Origin: Millionella massiliensis
Lineage (GTDB): Bacteria > Bacteroidota > Bacteroidia > Bacteroidales > Rikenellaceae
Length of the DNA: 64,000 bases
Direction of reading: 5' to 3'
Assembly: GCF_900104655.1 (NCBI RefSeq)
Contig: NZ_FNWD01000002.1
Location: 496,001-560,000 of the forward strand
Below, in pieces: positions 43,412-52,424 of this stretch. A program made the position numbers and the translations under genes. Position 1 is the stretch's first letter. Each line of letters opens with the position of its first letter. The notes beneath the pieces are model-generated. The model was not told where the DNA came from. It searched no databases and saw only the letters and a list, made by a program, of their open reading frames with translations.

Positions 43412-43818
43412 AGATGCAGGATTTGGTTTCGGTTTTTACCTGAGCGGTAGGAGACGTGAACCCAGGCGTAGTTCGACTCGTCGATCAACTGGTCGAAAGC
43501 AATCTTTCCAGCCTTCTGGAGCTCGACAATCTTATCGAACAGCCGCTTGTTGTCTCCCGCTGAGCCGACGGTAATATCCGCCGCCTCACCCTTCAGATGC
43601 TGGGAGGTAGCTACCCCGCCCACAGCCCGGTTGAGTTCTGGACAACGGTACCCGCTGTTCACCGTGATCGGGCCGCCCCAGGCAGCCCGGATCGGGTCGA
43701 GCAGCTGTTCGATTAACCGTTGCATACGCAGCCGAGCATCAGCATTCGGCGTGTTGTCAATTTTCTTTCTCTCTGCGATATCCGAGGCGCAGAGCTCGTC
43801 GATGGTAAAGTATTTCAT
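43408..43818 (-). CDS. M15-family peptidase, probable phage endolysin
   Basis: A 136-residue peptidase of the M15A type that cuts peptidoglycan cross-bridges at D-Ala. VNSGYRCPELN (about 53-63) and the zinc ligands H74, D81 (SQHLKGEAADI) and H121 (WVHVSY) are all present. No signal peptide, so release would need the phage holin. It sits among membrane and spanin-like genes, supporting a lysis role. Confidence 0.9.
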   Translation of the reverse strand: MKYFTIDELCASDIAERKKIDNTPNADARLRMQRLIEQLLDPIRAAWGGPITVNSGYRCPELNRAVGGVATSQHLKGEAADITVGSAGDNKRLFDKIVELQKAGKIAFDQLIDESNYAWVHVSYRSGKNRNQILHL

Positions 43819-43842
43819 GTGTGTGATGGAATCAAAAGGGTT

Positions 43843-44457
43843 CTACTTGTATTCGGGCAGGATGTACTGGATGTTCACCGCAGCCTCGTGCAACACGGCT
43901 TGCGTCACCTCCTGCGTGACGTTCATCGGGTGGGTAAACTCGCAGAAGATACTGCCCACCCAGTCGTGTTTGTTGTCGCTCATTCGTTTGATCGCCACCT
44001 GGACGCAACCGCACGAAGAGAGCAGGGCTTTGGCGTACTTGTCACTCACCTGCTCGTCGATATTGGTGATGTACATGAACAGGTTTTTACTCAGGTCGGC
44101 ACTGAATCTGGCGACCTCCGACATCTTGAGGTCGTGGATCATATCCTTCATGCCTTCGACTCCCTTACGTTTCACCTCGTAATAGATCGAGAGCATGCAC
44201 TCGTTGCCCAGCGGGTGTGGCTGTACGATATAGACCCGGTCGGCTTTCAGCTGGTAGAGGACGTTCCACAGTTCGCCGAATACGGTTGCCGAGCTGTCAT
44301 TCCGCCGCCGGTTTTTGGCCTCCTCGTCCTGCTTGAACTTCTCGATCTTGAGATCGGTCAGCTTGTCTTTCGACTTCTGGTTATACTTGAAATAGAGGCC
44401 GAGTACGCCCGTAATGATGGTTCCGATTGCACTGATGATGACTGCTATGTACTCCAT
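43843..44457 (-). CDS. Membrane-anchored protein with GAF-like domain
   Basis: A 204-residue phage protein of unrecognised family. Residues about 4-24 form one hydrophobic helix (VIISAIGTIITGVLGLYF). A basic, charged linker follows (KYNQKSKDKL). The rest (about 60-200) has a mixed alpha/beta pattern similar to GAF domains: KADRVYIVQPHP, then SIYYEVKRKGVEGM and LSSCGCVQVAIKRM. It lies between the metalloprotease-like and endolysin genes. It could be a holin or a superinfection factor that senses a ligand; neither is shown. Confidence 0.5.
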   Translation of the reverse strand: MEYIAVIISAIGTIITGVLGLYFKYNQKSKDKLTDLKIEKFKQDEEAKNRRRNDSSATVFGELWNVLYQLKADRVYIVQPHPLGNECMLSIYYEVKRKGVEGMKDMIHDLKMSEVARFSADLSKNLFMYITNIDEQVSDKYAKALLSSCGCVQVAIKRMSDNKHDWVGSIFCEFTHPMNVTQEVTQAVLHEAAVNIQYILPEYK

Positions 44458-44513
44458 GTTTGAGATTCTCGATATCTACGTTCGCGGATGATTGATCCGG
44501 AGGTTGGACTCAC

Positions 44514-44861
44514 TTAATATTTCACGTTACCCGATCTGCAGAACTTCCACCAGGCAAAGAGAGGTCGTTCGGCCGGATAGTCGCTGTTCCAGTCGTTCCG
44601 GTAGGCTTCCTGCTCGAAGGATACGGAGCGATAGGCGGATCGTCGGTCGATGCAGTACCGCACCAGCCACTCGAGGCCGTACCACACGAAGAACAGCACC
44701 CAGAACAGTTCGAGTTGCTGGCGGGCGTGGATTTGCTCGTGGGTGAGCAGCTGCCGGGTGACCGCCGTGTCGGTTCGGACGAAGACGAAGGGCCACACCG
44801 TGACAGCCGCAAACCCTCGGGCAACGATTCTGTCCGCCCATTTGTTTTGAATGACTTTCAT
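44514..44861 (-). CDS. Small HExxH-motif membrane protein
   Basis: A 115-residue phage protein with the zinc-metalloprotease-like motif HEQIH (in THEQIHARQQLEL) next to two hydrophobic stretches, AAVTVWPFVFVR and LFWVLFFVWYGLEWLV. A later acidic SFEQEAYRND could supply a third metal ligand. A membrane-bound M48/M56-like fold is possible, but the protein is much shorter than those families. In this lysis region it may process a wall or membrane protein. Function unproven. Confidence 0.55.
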   Translation of the reverse strand: MKVIQNKWADRIVARGFAAVTVWPFVFVRTDTAVTRQLLTHEQIHARQQLELFWVLFFVWYGLEWLVRYCIDRRSAYRSVSFEQEAYRNDWNSDYPAERPLFAWWKFCRSGNVKY

Positions 44862-44883
44862 GGTCAGGCAGGGTGGATCAGGT

Positions 44884-45090
44884 TTAGAATCGGCTCATGT
44901 CGATTCCCTCTTTGCGCGCATTGTAGACCTTCATTCCCCAGCGGGCGGCGAGAAAGGTCACCGAGGCGAGCGCCACGATCAGGATTCCGATGACAAAGTC
45001 ACGGGATGCGATGGTGTCCTGGTAGTGTCCGATGGTCGCCACCACGTCCTGAGTGGCGAGTGCGACCGTGTCAAAGATTTGTTCTTTCAT
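44884..45090 (-). CDS. Small holin-like membrane protein
   Basis: A 68-residue protein with one strong hydrophobic helix (FVIGILIVALASVTFLAARWG), a short polar N-terminal helix and a basic C-terminal tail (KVYNARKEGID). Size and topology fit a class III holin, and it lies upstream of the endolysin. No family match is claimed. It follows the BACON-type fibre gene, 17 bases upstream. Confidence 0.55.
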   Translation of the reverse strand: MKEQIFDTVALATQDVVATIGHYQDTIASRDFVIGILIVALASVTFLAARWGMKVYNARKEGIDMSRF

Positions 45091-45107
45091 GGTTGTTTGG
45101 TAGATTA

Positions 45108-47570
45108 TTATTGAACTGTTGTGATGTTGAGATTTGCGGTTTTCGACGTGGTGTCTACCGACATTTGTCCGTAGAATTCAACTGCGGAAGCACCGAGGTA
45201 GGATGTATCACCGGACAGCGTCAAGCCCGAACCGGTAAACTCTATCGAAGCCATCTTTACGGGGGTTACCTGGCCCGTAAATTTGAAGTAGATGGTCCGA
45301 CCAGAGGCCATACTTCCCAGGGAGACCGTTTTTCCAGTGGTTGTAATATTGGAAGCCGTCAGGGTCTCCGAATTCGAATACGATCCCGCGGTAGTGCCCC
45401 ATGCAACGGTGAGTGACGGGACAGAACTGTTACCGACGGTAACCGAGTCTGCCATGATCTTCAAGTATTGCGGTTTCGTTGTAGTTCCTCCTCCGGCACT
45501 TTGCGTACAGGAAGCCGTCACTTTGTCTCCATTCGGGAAGGTGAAAGTGACCGTTGCACTTCTTGAAGAAGATGAGGAGTTGGCGGTGACCGTAATACCA
45601 AACATATATTCGGGAACAGTCGGATTCCCGCCATAGTCCGTTGCATCTTTGACGGTAAAATACCCGCTGGATGATGCGAAGGAGGGTTTTTTCGATGTAT
45701 CGACCACCTCGGTCGCTCCGGAGGTGTAAGAATAATTCTGTTTCTGCCTCAGCCTCAGATACTGTGTCGATGCGGCATTTCCAAAGGAAAGAGATTTGCT
45801 GGTTGCCTGCGATCCGTTGACCAGGATATAAGTCGACCCCGCCTTTGCCGCATTGGCCGCTTGGGTAACGGTAACGGAATTTGAGGTCAGTCCGTTGTAC
45901 TTGCATACAACGGATATTGAGCGTGCGGTTCCGACCGTAGTTCCACGCCCTGCCGCAGTGACCGTCCACCCCGAGACAGTGAAGCCTGTTGCAGATCCGG
46001 ACAGGGTTCCATATCCCGATCCTCCGACAGCCCGTGTGCCTGAGGCGTACATGCGATAGATGGTAGCGGTCAGGGTAACGCTGCCGCCAGCTGCTCCGAT
46101 AGAGGTTGAATTAGCCGAGAGTACAATGTCATGGTCATACCACGTATTGGCTGCCTGATAAACGGTGGCCGAGCATGAACCCTGTTTTCCGTTGCAGGTG
46201 TAGTAATGGGTGAGGGTGCCCTTAGCTGTTCGCGAAGTTACGGTCGTGCCCAGGTTGGCCCCGCTGACGGCCGCAGAATAGGAGCTTGCCGATACCGTCG
46301 GGTTGGTCAGCGTGTCCGAAGCTCCGGAGGTAAAGGTTCGGGATTGGGTGATGGTTCCGCCGAGTGTACCGCTGGAGACGGAACCCCCGGAGGCCGGGAT
46401 GTCGGCCACGGAGAGCGTTCTGCCGGTCGGGGTACCGTATCCGGTCACGGCATTGGCCGCCTGAGAACAAGTGCCGGTGGCTGTAGTGTCCCACGAGACG
46501 CTGCTGCCTCCGTATGCAGCATTGTTCGTAAACTTGCATGTTTGAGTAGCCGTAATTGTGGGGCTGCTGGTCACTCCGTTTACCGTAGTACCTTTGGACG
46601 ATGCCGTCACCGCCCCGGTCGAAGTGTTCAGAGCCGTGAAGTTTCCGGAAGCCCCGGCCCATTTATAGCTCATGCCAGTTTGAGCGTTTGATCCGCCCAG
46701 TTTAGCTTGCGACCAGGTTCCATTTGCACCGGATGCCCAAGTGAATCCCCACAGTTTATCTATATCCGCATCAGTCGGATAAGCATCCCATTGTACATTC
46801 GAGGTACCACCTCCGGCACCTATTTGCGGATAGGTAAGAGTTCTTGTTTTCAATGCACGTGCCGCGGTAACGTAATTCGCCGCCTGCGTTATGGCAAGTG
46901 TTTTCCGATTCGTCGAGACCGTATCGGATGCCGTTCCAGCACCGATTAGAATCTGTGTATCCGTCTTGAAGGTCGTCCCCAGTGAACCTACGGTGAGGAC
47001 ATCCGCACTGACAGATGCGATTGTATCCGACACTGTGACATCAGCCGGTTGTGCCCAATTGGTCTCCGATCCCCCGCTTCCGGCCACACCGTTCCAGGTC
47101 CATGTTCGCTCAACCACCATGTGGATTTTAGCCGTTCCGCCACCGGCAGCAAACGAAGTGATATTACCTTCGGTTTCGAGACGTACGTTTTGCCAGGCCC
47201 CGTAGACCTTGGCGCCGGCCGTTTGCGAGAGCGAGCAGGCTGCCGACAGGTCTTCGGAGTTCACGGTAAGGGCTCCCGTTCGGGCAGTCGTCGAGGTGTT
47301 ATTGGCGGCCGTGACCGTCACCGTAGCCGGTCCCGTGCCGGAGGAGGCCGACACCGAGAACCCGGCAGGGAGTGCAGCGATGGTCCATGCCTGCCCGTCG
47401 TTTACGGTGATGGCCAGTTGCTGCGCCTGTCCCGCCGCGGCAAAGCTCAGCGACGAGGCCGACAACTCCAGAAAGCTGTTCGGATAGACTTTTTCCGAGC
47501 CCAGCCAGGCCGCTTTCACCTTTTTGTCGCCGAGGTAGAGCGTTACATTTCCACTTCCGAGTTTAATCAT
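45108..47570 (-). CDS. BACON/Ig-like repeat phage fibre protein
   Basis: An 820-residue virion-associated protein. Residues 1-32 (MIKLGSGNVTLYLGDKKVKAA) form a short head. A clear BACON domain covers about 33-116: LELSASSLSFAAAGQAQQLAITV with GQAWTIAALPAGFSVS. Several more Ig-like repeats follow, many ending in a strand like TVTQAAN or ITQAANYV. BACON domains occur in Bacteroidota glycan-binding proteins and in gut phages, where they may bind mucin or host glycans. The gene follows the collagen-like fibre gene and precedes lysis genes, so it is probably a tail fibre or decoration protein. Confidence 0.8.
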   Translation of the reverse strand: MIKLGSGNVTLYLGDKKVKAAWLGSEKVYPNSFLELSASSLSFAAAGQAQQLAITVNDGQAWTIAALPAGFSVSASSGTGPATVTVTAANNTSTTARTGALTVNSEDLSAACSLSQTAGAKVYGAWQNVRLETEGNITSFAAGGGTAKIHMVVERTWTWNGVAGSGGSETNWAQPADVTVSDTIASVSADVLTVGSLGTTFKTDTQILIGAGTASDTVSTNRKTLAITQAANYVTAARALKTRTLTYPQIGAGGGTSNVQWDAYPTDADIDKLWGFTWASGANGTWSQAKLGGSNAQTGMSYKWAGASGNFTALNTSTGAVTASSKGTTVNGVTSSPTITATQTCKFTNNAAYGGSSVSWDTTATGTCSQAANAVTGYGTPTGRTLSVADIPASGGSVSSGTLGGTITQSRTFTSGASDTLTNPTVSASSYSAAVSGANLGTTVTSRTAKGTLTHYYTCNGKQGSCSATVYQAANTWYDHDIVLSANSTSIGAAGGSVTLTATIYRMYASGTRAVGGSGYGTLSGSATGFTVSGWTVTAAGRGTTVGTARSISVVCKYNGLTSNSVTVTQAANAAKAGSTYILVNGSQATSKSLSFGNAASTQYLRLRQKQNYSYTSGATEVVDTSKKPSFASSSGYFTVKDATDYGGNPTVPEYMFGITVTANSSSSSRSATVTFTFPNGDKVTASCTQSAGGGTTTKPQYLKIMADSVTVGNSSVPSLTVAWGTTAGSYSNSETLTASNITTTGKTVSLGSMASGRTIYFKFTGQVTPVKMASIEFTGSGLTLSGDTSYLGASAVEFYGQMSVDTTSKTANLNITTVQ

Positions 47571-47582
47571 CCCGAGGGTCTC

Positions 47583-48962
47583 CTATTTCGTGATAATGTA
47601 GAGTGTGTTCGCATCTTTGGTGGCGATGGCGTTGTATTCCGCTTCGGAGCCTTTCCAGAGGTGCAGGCCGTCGACCGTATCAGCGGGGACTTTTGTTTTA
47701 CTCGTGTAGACCTCCACCCATTCTTTATCGGGAGTGAGGATTGTGATTCCGCCGACACCGTAAAAAACCATCTCGGCTCCGCTTTCAGACCCAAAACATA
47801 CGTCTCCATCAATGGAAGCTATTGTCGCTGTTCCTCCGGAGGTGAGTTTAATCTGCGGCACAGTCAATTCTCCCGTCATCGTGTCGCCCGCTTTGTTCAC
47901 CTTTCCCTCCAGCGCGGCATTCATCGTCTCGGTGGTCACCCGCTCGCCGATCATCTGCATCACCGTGGCCGAGAAGTTCGGGTCGTTACCCAGCGCCTCG
48001 GCCAGTTCCTGCAGCGTATCGAGCGCCTCCGGACTGCCGTTTACCAACTTTGCAATCGCGTTGTCCGCATAGCTTTGGGCATTGCCCAGCACCGCCTCGT
48101 CGCGTCTGTCCACCTCGGTCAGGATAGCGGTTTCACGTTTGTCGGTATAGTCTTTGGCATTTTGCAGCGTCGAGGCGTCGGCAGCGACCAGCTCTTCGCG
48201 GAGTGCACGATCCTGCCCGTCGGCATACTCTTTGGCTTCGGTGAGCGTCTCATCCACGGCCAGTTCCAGATCGGGCGCAAAGACCAGCTCGGCCGTACGC
48301 CGGGCGATCTCCAGCGTCAGGATGGCGCAATCCGTAAACGTTGCATGGAGGGTCACCTCGCGCAGCAGTTTGGCATCCCAGTCGACGGCATACGCCGCGA
48401 CGCTCAGGATCCCGCTGGAAGCCAGTGCCACCAGTGCCACATGGTCGAGCCCGTCGTCCCGCACCACGACCATCGCTTCGTTTTCTGCTTCCAGCGCCCG
48501 GATCGCCGGCCACACCTCTTCACGTTGCAACTCCCTGTCGTCACCCGCCAGATCGAGGTTCACATAGGTCGCAGCACCGGGACCCTGCGGTCCGGCGGGG
48601 CCTCTTTCTCCGGTCAGTCCCTGTTCGCCGCGATCACCCTTGTCGCCTTTTTCTCCCGGCATTCCCTGTACGCCCTGGTCTCCCTTTTCGCCCTGCGGGC
48701 CGCGTGGACCGGTCTCTCCCTTTTCGCCTTGCGGACCTTGTGGTCCGCGCGCACCCTGTGCCCCCTGCGGGCCAGTTTCGCCCGGAATCCCCGGAATACC
48801 CTGAGGTCCCTGCGGTCCCACATCTCCCTGCGGGCCAGTTTCGCCCCGTTCACCCGGGTCCCCTTTCGGACCGCGCCATATCTCTCCGCCCAGCAGGAGC
48901 ACATCGACATCTGTTACGAGGGGGTGGTCTTCCTGCGTTTTTCCGCCAATTTTGAATCCCAT
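47583..48962 (-). CDS. Collagen-like tail fibre protein
   Basis: A 459-residue protein with a collagen-like Gly-X-Y region (about residues 30-130, many GPQG, GEKG and GERG units). Then comes a region with helical coiled-coil segments and a C-terminal domain ending [20 protein letters not shown], a form seen at the ends of phage fibre proteins. The repeats should form a trimeric shaft. The frame is open upstream, but the ATG at 48962 begins the fibre. It overlaps neither neighbour and lies just after the 110-residue protein gene. Confidence 0.85.
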   Translation of the reverse strand: MGFKIGGKTQEDHPLVTDVDVLLLGGEIWRGPKGDPGERGETGPQGDVGPQGPQGIPGIPGETGPQGAQGARGPQGPQGEKGETGPRGPQGEKGDQGVQGMPGEKGDKGDRGEQGLTGERGPAGPQGPGAATYVNLDLAGDDRELQREEVWPAIRALEAENEAMVVVRDDGLDHVALVALASSGILSVAAYAVDWDAKLLREVTLHATFTDCAILTLEIARRTAELVFAPDLELAVDETLTEAKEYADGQDRALREELVAADASTLQNAKDYTDKRETAILTEVDRRDEAVLGNAQSYADNAIAKLVNGSPEALDTLQELAEALGNDPNFSATVMQMIGERVTTETMNAALEGKVNKAGDTMTGELTVPQIKLTSGGTATIASIDGDVCFGSESGAEMVFYGVGGITILTPDKEWVEVYTSKTKVPADTVDGLHLWKGSEAEYNAIATKDANTLYIITK

Positions 48963-48966
48963 AAGC

Positions 48967-49299
48967 CTAAATATTAAAGGAGGTTTCGCCACGCGTCGAG
49001 CGGTGTACCCGGAACCGTTCGCGCGCGAGCATGTAAACCGTATCGGAGCAGGTGCACCAACACTCGAGTCCGTATTCGCCCAGCAGGCTGGCCGTAAGGG
49101 TCGGGGAGAGGTGGAAGCCCCATTTGCCATCCGTCAGTTTTTGGATCTTCAGTTCATCGTCCTCGGCCTCCGACGAAAAGGTGGCCACCACATTTCCCGA
49201 ACGTTCCACCACACGGGCTTCGAACGAATGGGTTTCGGTCACTTCGCCCCGCGGTACGATGACGAACCAGGCTGTTTCGCCCTGAAAAATCTTTCTCAT
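48967..49299 (-). CDS. Small beta-rich phage structural protein
   Basis: A 110-residue protein that I do not recognise. It starts [16 protein letters not shown] and shows alternating strand-like patterns ([20 protein letters not shown]). Fold and position resemble the 128-residue protein at 51308, which has a similar FYKGEDIHLAI start, so the two may be related baseplate or fibre-attachment proteins. Its ATG overlaps the stop of the 57-residue ORF by 4 bases. Confidence 0.6.
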   Translation of the reverse strand: MRKIFQGETAWFVIVPRGEVTETHSFEARVVERSGNVVATFSSEAEDDELKIQKLTDGKWGFHLSPTLTASLLGEYGLECWCTCSDTVYMLARERFRVHRSTRGETSFNI

Positions 49300-49469
49300 G
49301 CCTTGTCGTTTTGGTTGTCAGTTGGCCCCGCCGTAACCTCCACCGTGCGTGCATTGCTGCGCAGCAGTTGCAGCAGCGGTTTGGCCAGCGCGTAGGGCAG
49401 TGCTTCGATCTGTGCCACCAGCAGTTCGTAGGCTCCCGGCGGCAGCATCACCTGTTGTTTTTTGTCCAT
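49296..49469 (-). CDS. Small phage protein, 57 residues
   Basis: A short ORF between the 597-residue tail protein and the 110-residue gene. It starts MDKKQQVMLPPGAYELLVAQ and is mainly helical, with Leu/Ala-rich helices. Its stop overlaps the next ATG (ATGA) and it begins 10 bases after the upstream stop, so it fits the operon. No family or function is recognised. Its compact place in the tail gene block supports it being real. Confidence 0.6.
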   Translation of the reverse strand: MDKKQQVMLPPGAYELLVAQIEALPYALAKPLLQLLRSNARTVEVTAGPTDNQNDKA

Positions 49470-49478
49470 AATTCCATA

Positions 49479-51272
49479 CTATGCGTTGCTACCCACCAGC
49501 AGCAGTTCAAAAGCCCCCTCGTTCATTTCATTTTCGTTTCCGATGTCCACGATGATCACATCCACGTAAGTTGTCGTGCAGTCCAACACCAAAGCGTTGT
49601 ATTTCCACCATCCCCGGTCCGAAGTCGTCCGCGCCATGGCGAAGGCACTGTAATTCGTATGACCTATGTTGTGTTTGCACCGGAAGATCGGCCCTCCTTG
49701 CTCCCCCGACGAGAATACCCGGCTGACAGTTCCAAGAGTATAATATCCCCAGCGTTTGTATGCAGTCGTATTCGACACGTAGGCGCACAGCAGTACCCCC
49801 GGCATATTGGTTGCGCCCTGCACCCAGAGCGCCGTCCCCGACGAAGCCTTCAGGTAGGCGATCACGTCGCCCAGTCCGGCTTCGGCCGGCATGGCCTGTC
49901 CCAGTCCGACGATGCTGCCGTCTTCTCCATTCCAGGCCAGTCCTCTCCCGTTTGCATAGAAGTAGCCAAGTGTAAATCCTTCCGTGATGTCCACATTGCG
50001 AAGCGTTACGCGGTTTCCGTCCGACGACGCCTCCAGCAGCTTCACCCCGGATGTAGAGGCGGAAACGTCGAACATGTCGGCGGTGACGTGCACGCCCATG
50101 TCGTTCCCGTCGATTTCGATGCCCACCTTGTACAAGTCGTCTTTGGTGATCTGTAGTGTTATCTTGTCGGAGAGTTGCTGAATCGTACTTTCCATGGTCG
50201 TCACCTTGCCATCGATCTCCGTTGTCGTTTTCTTGACGGACATAAGCTCCTCGGCAGTGTTAGAAAGCTCGCTTTCCAGGGTCGTCACCTTGCTGTCGAT
50301 GGTCTCGGTTTTCGTCGTCACTTGGTGCAATCCCTCGGCCGTGACGGTAAGCTCATTCTCCATTACCACCACCTTACCGTCGATGGTTTCGGTTTTCGTG
50401 ACCAGTGCCGATATGCCCTCCGCCGTCACTTCGAACTGCGTTCCAACATCTGAGCTCACGCCGTTCACCTTCACCCGCAGCGACCCCGCTGCATAGAGGT
50501 TCCCGCAGTAGACGCCGATCCCTTCGAGCGGTCCGAACGCTTCGGTGGTGAGTCCGTCGAGCACGCCGGCCTGGTAGATGATCTGGTCCGCTTCGAAGTC
50601 CGGCGTATCGACCCCTTTCAGGATTCGTTCGTACCCGTGATAGCCGTCCAGATAGATTGAGTTCTGACGGTCGGGATCGGTGTAGTTCCCCGTGCGGACC
50701 ACCGTCATGGCCGCCTGGGGTTGGCACCCTTCGACGATCGAGACCCGGACGCTGGAAGTGTCGAGGTACTCCGTGACCCGGTATATTCCAGTTTGGAACC
50801 CCGTCGGAGTGTGGAACACCGCCCGCAGAATGTCGTCTTTGTCGAATTCGTGAACTTCGCCCTCTTCGAGTTTGAAGACGAGGGTCCACGTTCCGTTCCC
50901 ATTGTCCGTGACGGAGCGCACCGTTCCGGCCGACGTCACCCACAGCTGACCGCCCACGGCCGTGATGCGGTTGTATCGGAGTTCCGGCACCTCCAGAGAG
51001 TCGTGCAGGACGAGGCTTCTCATTTCGGCGCTACCGTCCCCCAGGATACGGAACCCCCGTCCGATGAATCCCGACACGAAATCTTCCGAGCGGATCGCTT
51101 CACGGACTACCATGTTACGGCCCGTGATGGTGTCCGATGCGGTCAGGTTGCGACACTCGATGTCACGGGCCCAGAAGTCGCGGTCCAGACGGCCCGAAGG
51201 GTCGCCGAACGATGCAACCACCGTATGGGCATTGTCGGGCAGTCCCTGTCTGAAAGTTACTTTTGCATACAT
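49479..51272 (-). CDS. Phage tail protein with coiled-coil repeats
   Basis: A 597-residue protein. Residues about 1-280 are a globular, beta-rich part beginning MYAKVTFRQGLPDN. The middle (about 285-390) contains repeated segments of TETIDGKVVVMENEL and TKTETIDSKVTTLESEL type that predict a trimeric coiled coil. The C-terminal third is beta-rich and may bind a receptor. This layout fits a tail spike or central fibre. It begins the group of genes for the adsorption apparatus. Confidence 0.72.
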   Translation of the reverse strand: MYAKVTFRQGLPDNAHTVVASFGDPSGRLDRDFWARDIECRNLTASDTITGRNMVVREAIRSEDFVSGFIGRGFRILGDGSAEMRSLVLHDSLEVPELRYNRITAVGGQLWVTSAGTVRSVTDNGNGTWTLVFKLEEGEVHEFDKDDILRAVFHTPTGFQTGIYRVTEYLDTSSVRVSIVEGCQPQAAMTVVRTGNYTDPDRQNSIYLDGYHGYERILKGVDTPDFEADQIIYQAGVLDGLTTEAFGPLEGIGVYCGNLYAAGSLRVKVNGVSSDVGTQFEVTAEGISALVTKTETIDGKVVVMENELTVTAEGLHQVTTKTETIDSKVTTLESELSNTAEELMSVKKTTTEIDGKVTTMESTIQQLSDKITLQITKDDLYKVGIEIDGNDMGVHVTADMFDVSASTSGVKLLEASSDGNRVTLRNVDITEGFTLGYFYANGRGLAWNGEDGSIVGLGQAMPAEAGLGDVIAYLKASSGTALWVQGATNMPGVLLCAYVSNTTAYKRWGYYTLGTVSRVFSSGEQGGPIFRCKHNIGHTNYSAFAMARTTSDRGWWKYNALVLDCTTTYVDVIIVDIGNENEMNEGAFELLLVGSNA

Positions 51273-51307
51273 GGCGTTTCTACATCAAAGCACAACTCAA
51301 AACACAA

Positions 51308-51694
51308 CTACTTCAGTTGACAGCAGGGCTCGAAAGCCGCGATTCGGGACTCCACCAGCAGGAATGCCGCTTTCGATGCGATGAACGATTCGCCCGTGGC
51401 GCGGCTGGTCAGCCGGATTTCGACACGCACCACGCCCGGGTCGAGTCGCGCAGTCAGCGTCTGGGGGATGGTAGCTTCGAGCGTACCGTCATCATTCAGT
51501 GCCATTGGCAGCCATTCCGTTCCGTCGGCCGCATCGGACGACAGGGCGATGTGCTCCTCGTCGTCGCTTGTGAAGAGCAGCACGTCGACGCCGTAGCCGT
51601 CGAAGCTGCCCGGTGTTTCGAGCGTTTCGTCGAGGAAAGCTCCGATAGCCAGGTGAATGTCTTCTCCTTTGTAAAAGCGTGCCGTGGGTATCAT
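51308..51694 (-). CDS. Phage tail/baseplate-type protein, 128 residues
   Basis: A beta-rich protein starting MIPTARFYKGEDIHLAIGAF, not recognised. Its start resembles that of the 110-residue protein at 48967. The frame is open further upstream, but the ATG at 51694 begins the plausible domain and is 2 bases from the 153-residue gene. Probably a small adaptor in the tail module. Confidence 0.6.
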   Translation of the reverse strand: MIPTARFYKGEDIHLAIGAFLDETLETPGSFDGYGVDVLLFTSDDEEHIALSSDAADGTEWLPMALNDDGTLEATIPQTLTARLDPGVVRVEIRLTSRATGESFIASKAAFLLVESRIAAFEPCCQLK

Positions 51695-51696
51695 GG

Positions 51697-52158
51697 TCAG
51701 AAGCAGTAAGAGGGTCGTTTGGCGGGGCTGTTCATCAGCGTGATGTGGTTCAGTTCTTCGGTTTCGCGTTCCATGTCGATGGAGGCGTTCAGTTCGGGGT
51801 GGAACCGGAGCCAGGCAGCCGTCACCCAGGTGGTGAGGAACCGTTCGACGGCTCCGGGCAGCAGCCCCTCCTGAGTGGGTGTTCGGCACACGACGCGGAA
51901 GATCAGTTCTTCGTCGTTTTGCTCGGCCTGCGGTCGGTCGGTGATGGTTTTGGCGAGGCGTTCCAGCAGCATGGCCGCCCGGTCTCGTGCTTTGCGGATC
52001 TGTTCGCGCGCCCAGGGAGCCTCGTCCACCGACAGAGCCGCATCGGGCGTTGCGTCGGGCATGGCGCCGACGATTTCGAGCGTCTGTCGGCAGGCATGTT
52101 CGAAGACCCGTCCGAGGTCGATGCGTATTTCCGTGATGGGGGTATTAGTGTCGAGCAT
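51697..52158 (-). CDS. Phage head-tail adaptor-like protein
   Basis: A 153-residue mainly helical protein with no hydrophobic segment. It starts MLDTNTPITEIRIDLGRVFEHA; a long, charged helical part follows (APWAREQIRKARDRAAMLLERLAKTI). Its place after the capsid genes is that of head-completion proteins (stopper or adaptor). The family is not recognised. The REP-like element lies immediately upstream. Confidence 0.5.
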   Translation of the reverse strand: MLDTNTPITEIRIDLGRVFEHACRQTLEIVGAMPDATPDAALSVDEAPWAREQIRKARDRAAMLLERLAKTITDRPQAEQNDEELIFRVVCRTPTQEGLLPGAVERFLTTWVTAAWLRFHPELNASIDMERETEELNHITLMNSPAKRPSYCF

Positions 52159-52184
52159 GATCTCTGTATCTTTTGATAAGTGTT

Positions 52185-52424
52185 ACTCCTCATTCGGGGT
52201 GCCCGGAGGCACCGCCCGCCCGGCGTGAGGGCAGTTCCGTACTGTTTTTTTGATTGGGGGATGGATCGGTCGGTTGGCCTTGCGGCGAACCGTCCGATAC
52301 GTTCCCGGTGCCACGTTCTTCGACTGCGCTGCCGCGCGGGCCCCGCGTGCTCGCGGTGGAGCGTGCGATACTGCGTATCGCTTGTGGCGTTAGAAACTCC
52401 TCATTCGGAGTGCCCGGAGGCACC
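52185..52424. repeat. Composite repeat with 29-base direct flanks
   Basis: A non-coding insert in the head-completion genes. Two direct copies of a 29-base unit flank it (52185-52213 and 52396-52424, one mismatch). Each unit holds the hairpin GTGCC-CGGA-GGCAC. Inside, 52321-52381 is the inverse copy of the element after serC. The second flank forms the last codons of the 207-residue gene. Looks like a composite of REP-type units. Confidence 0.75.

Noticed and set aside
48600-48900. Repetitive DNA that might be taken for a CRISPR array
   Set aside because: The repeat is the 9-base periodic coding of Gly-X-Y collagen-like units. There are no equal repeats with unique spacers and no cas genes in the window.
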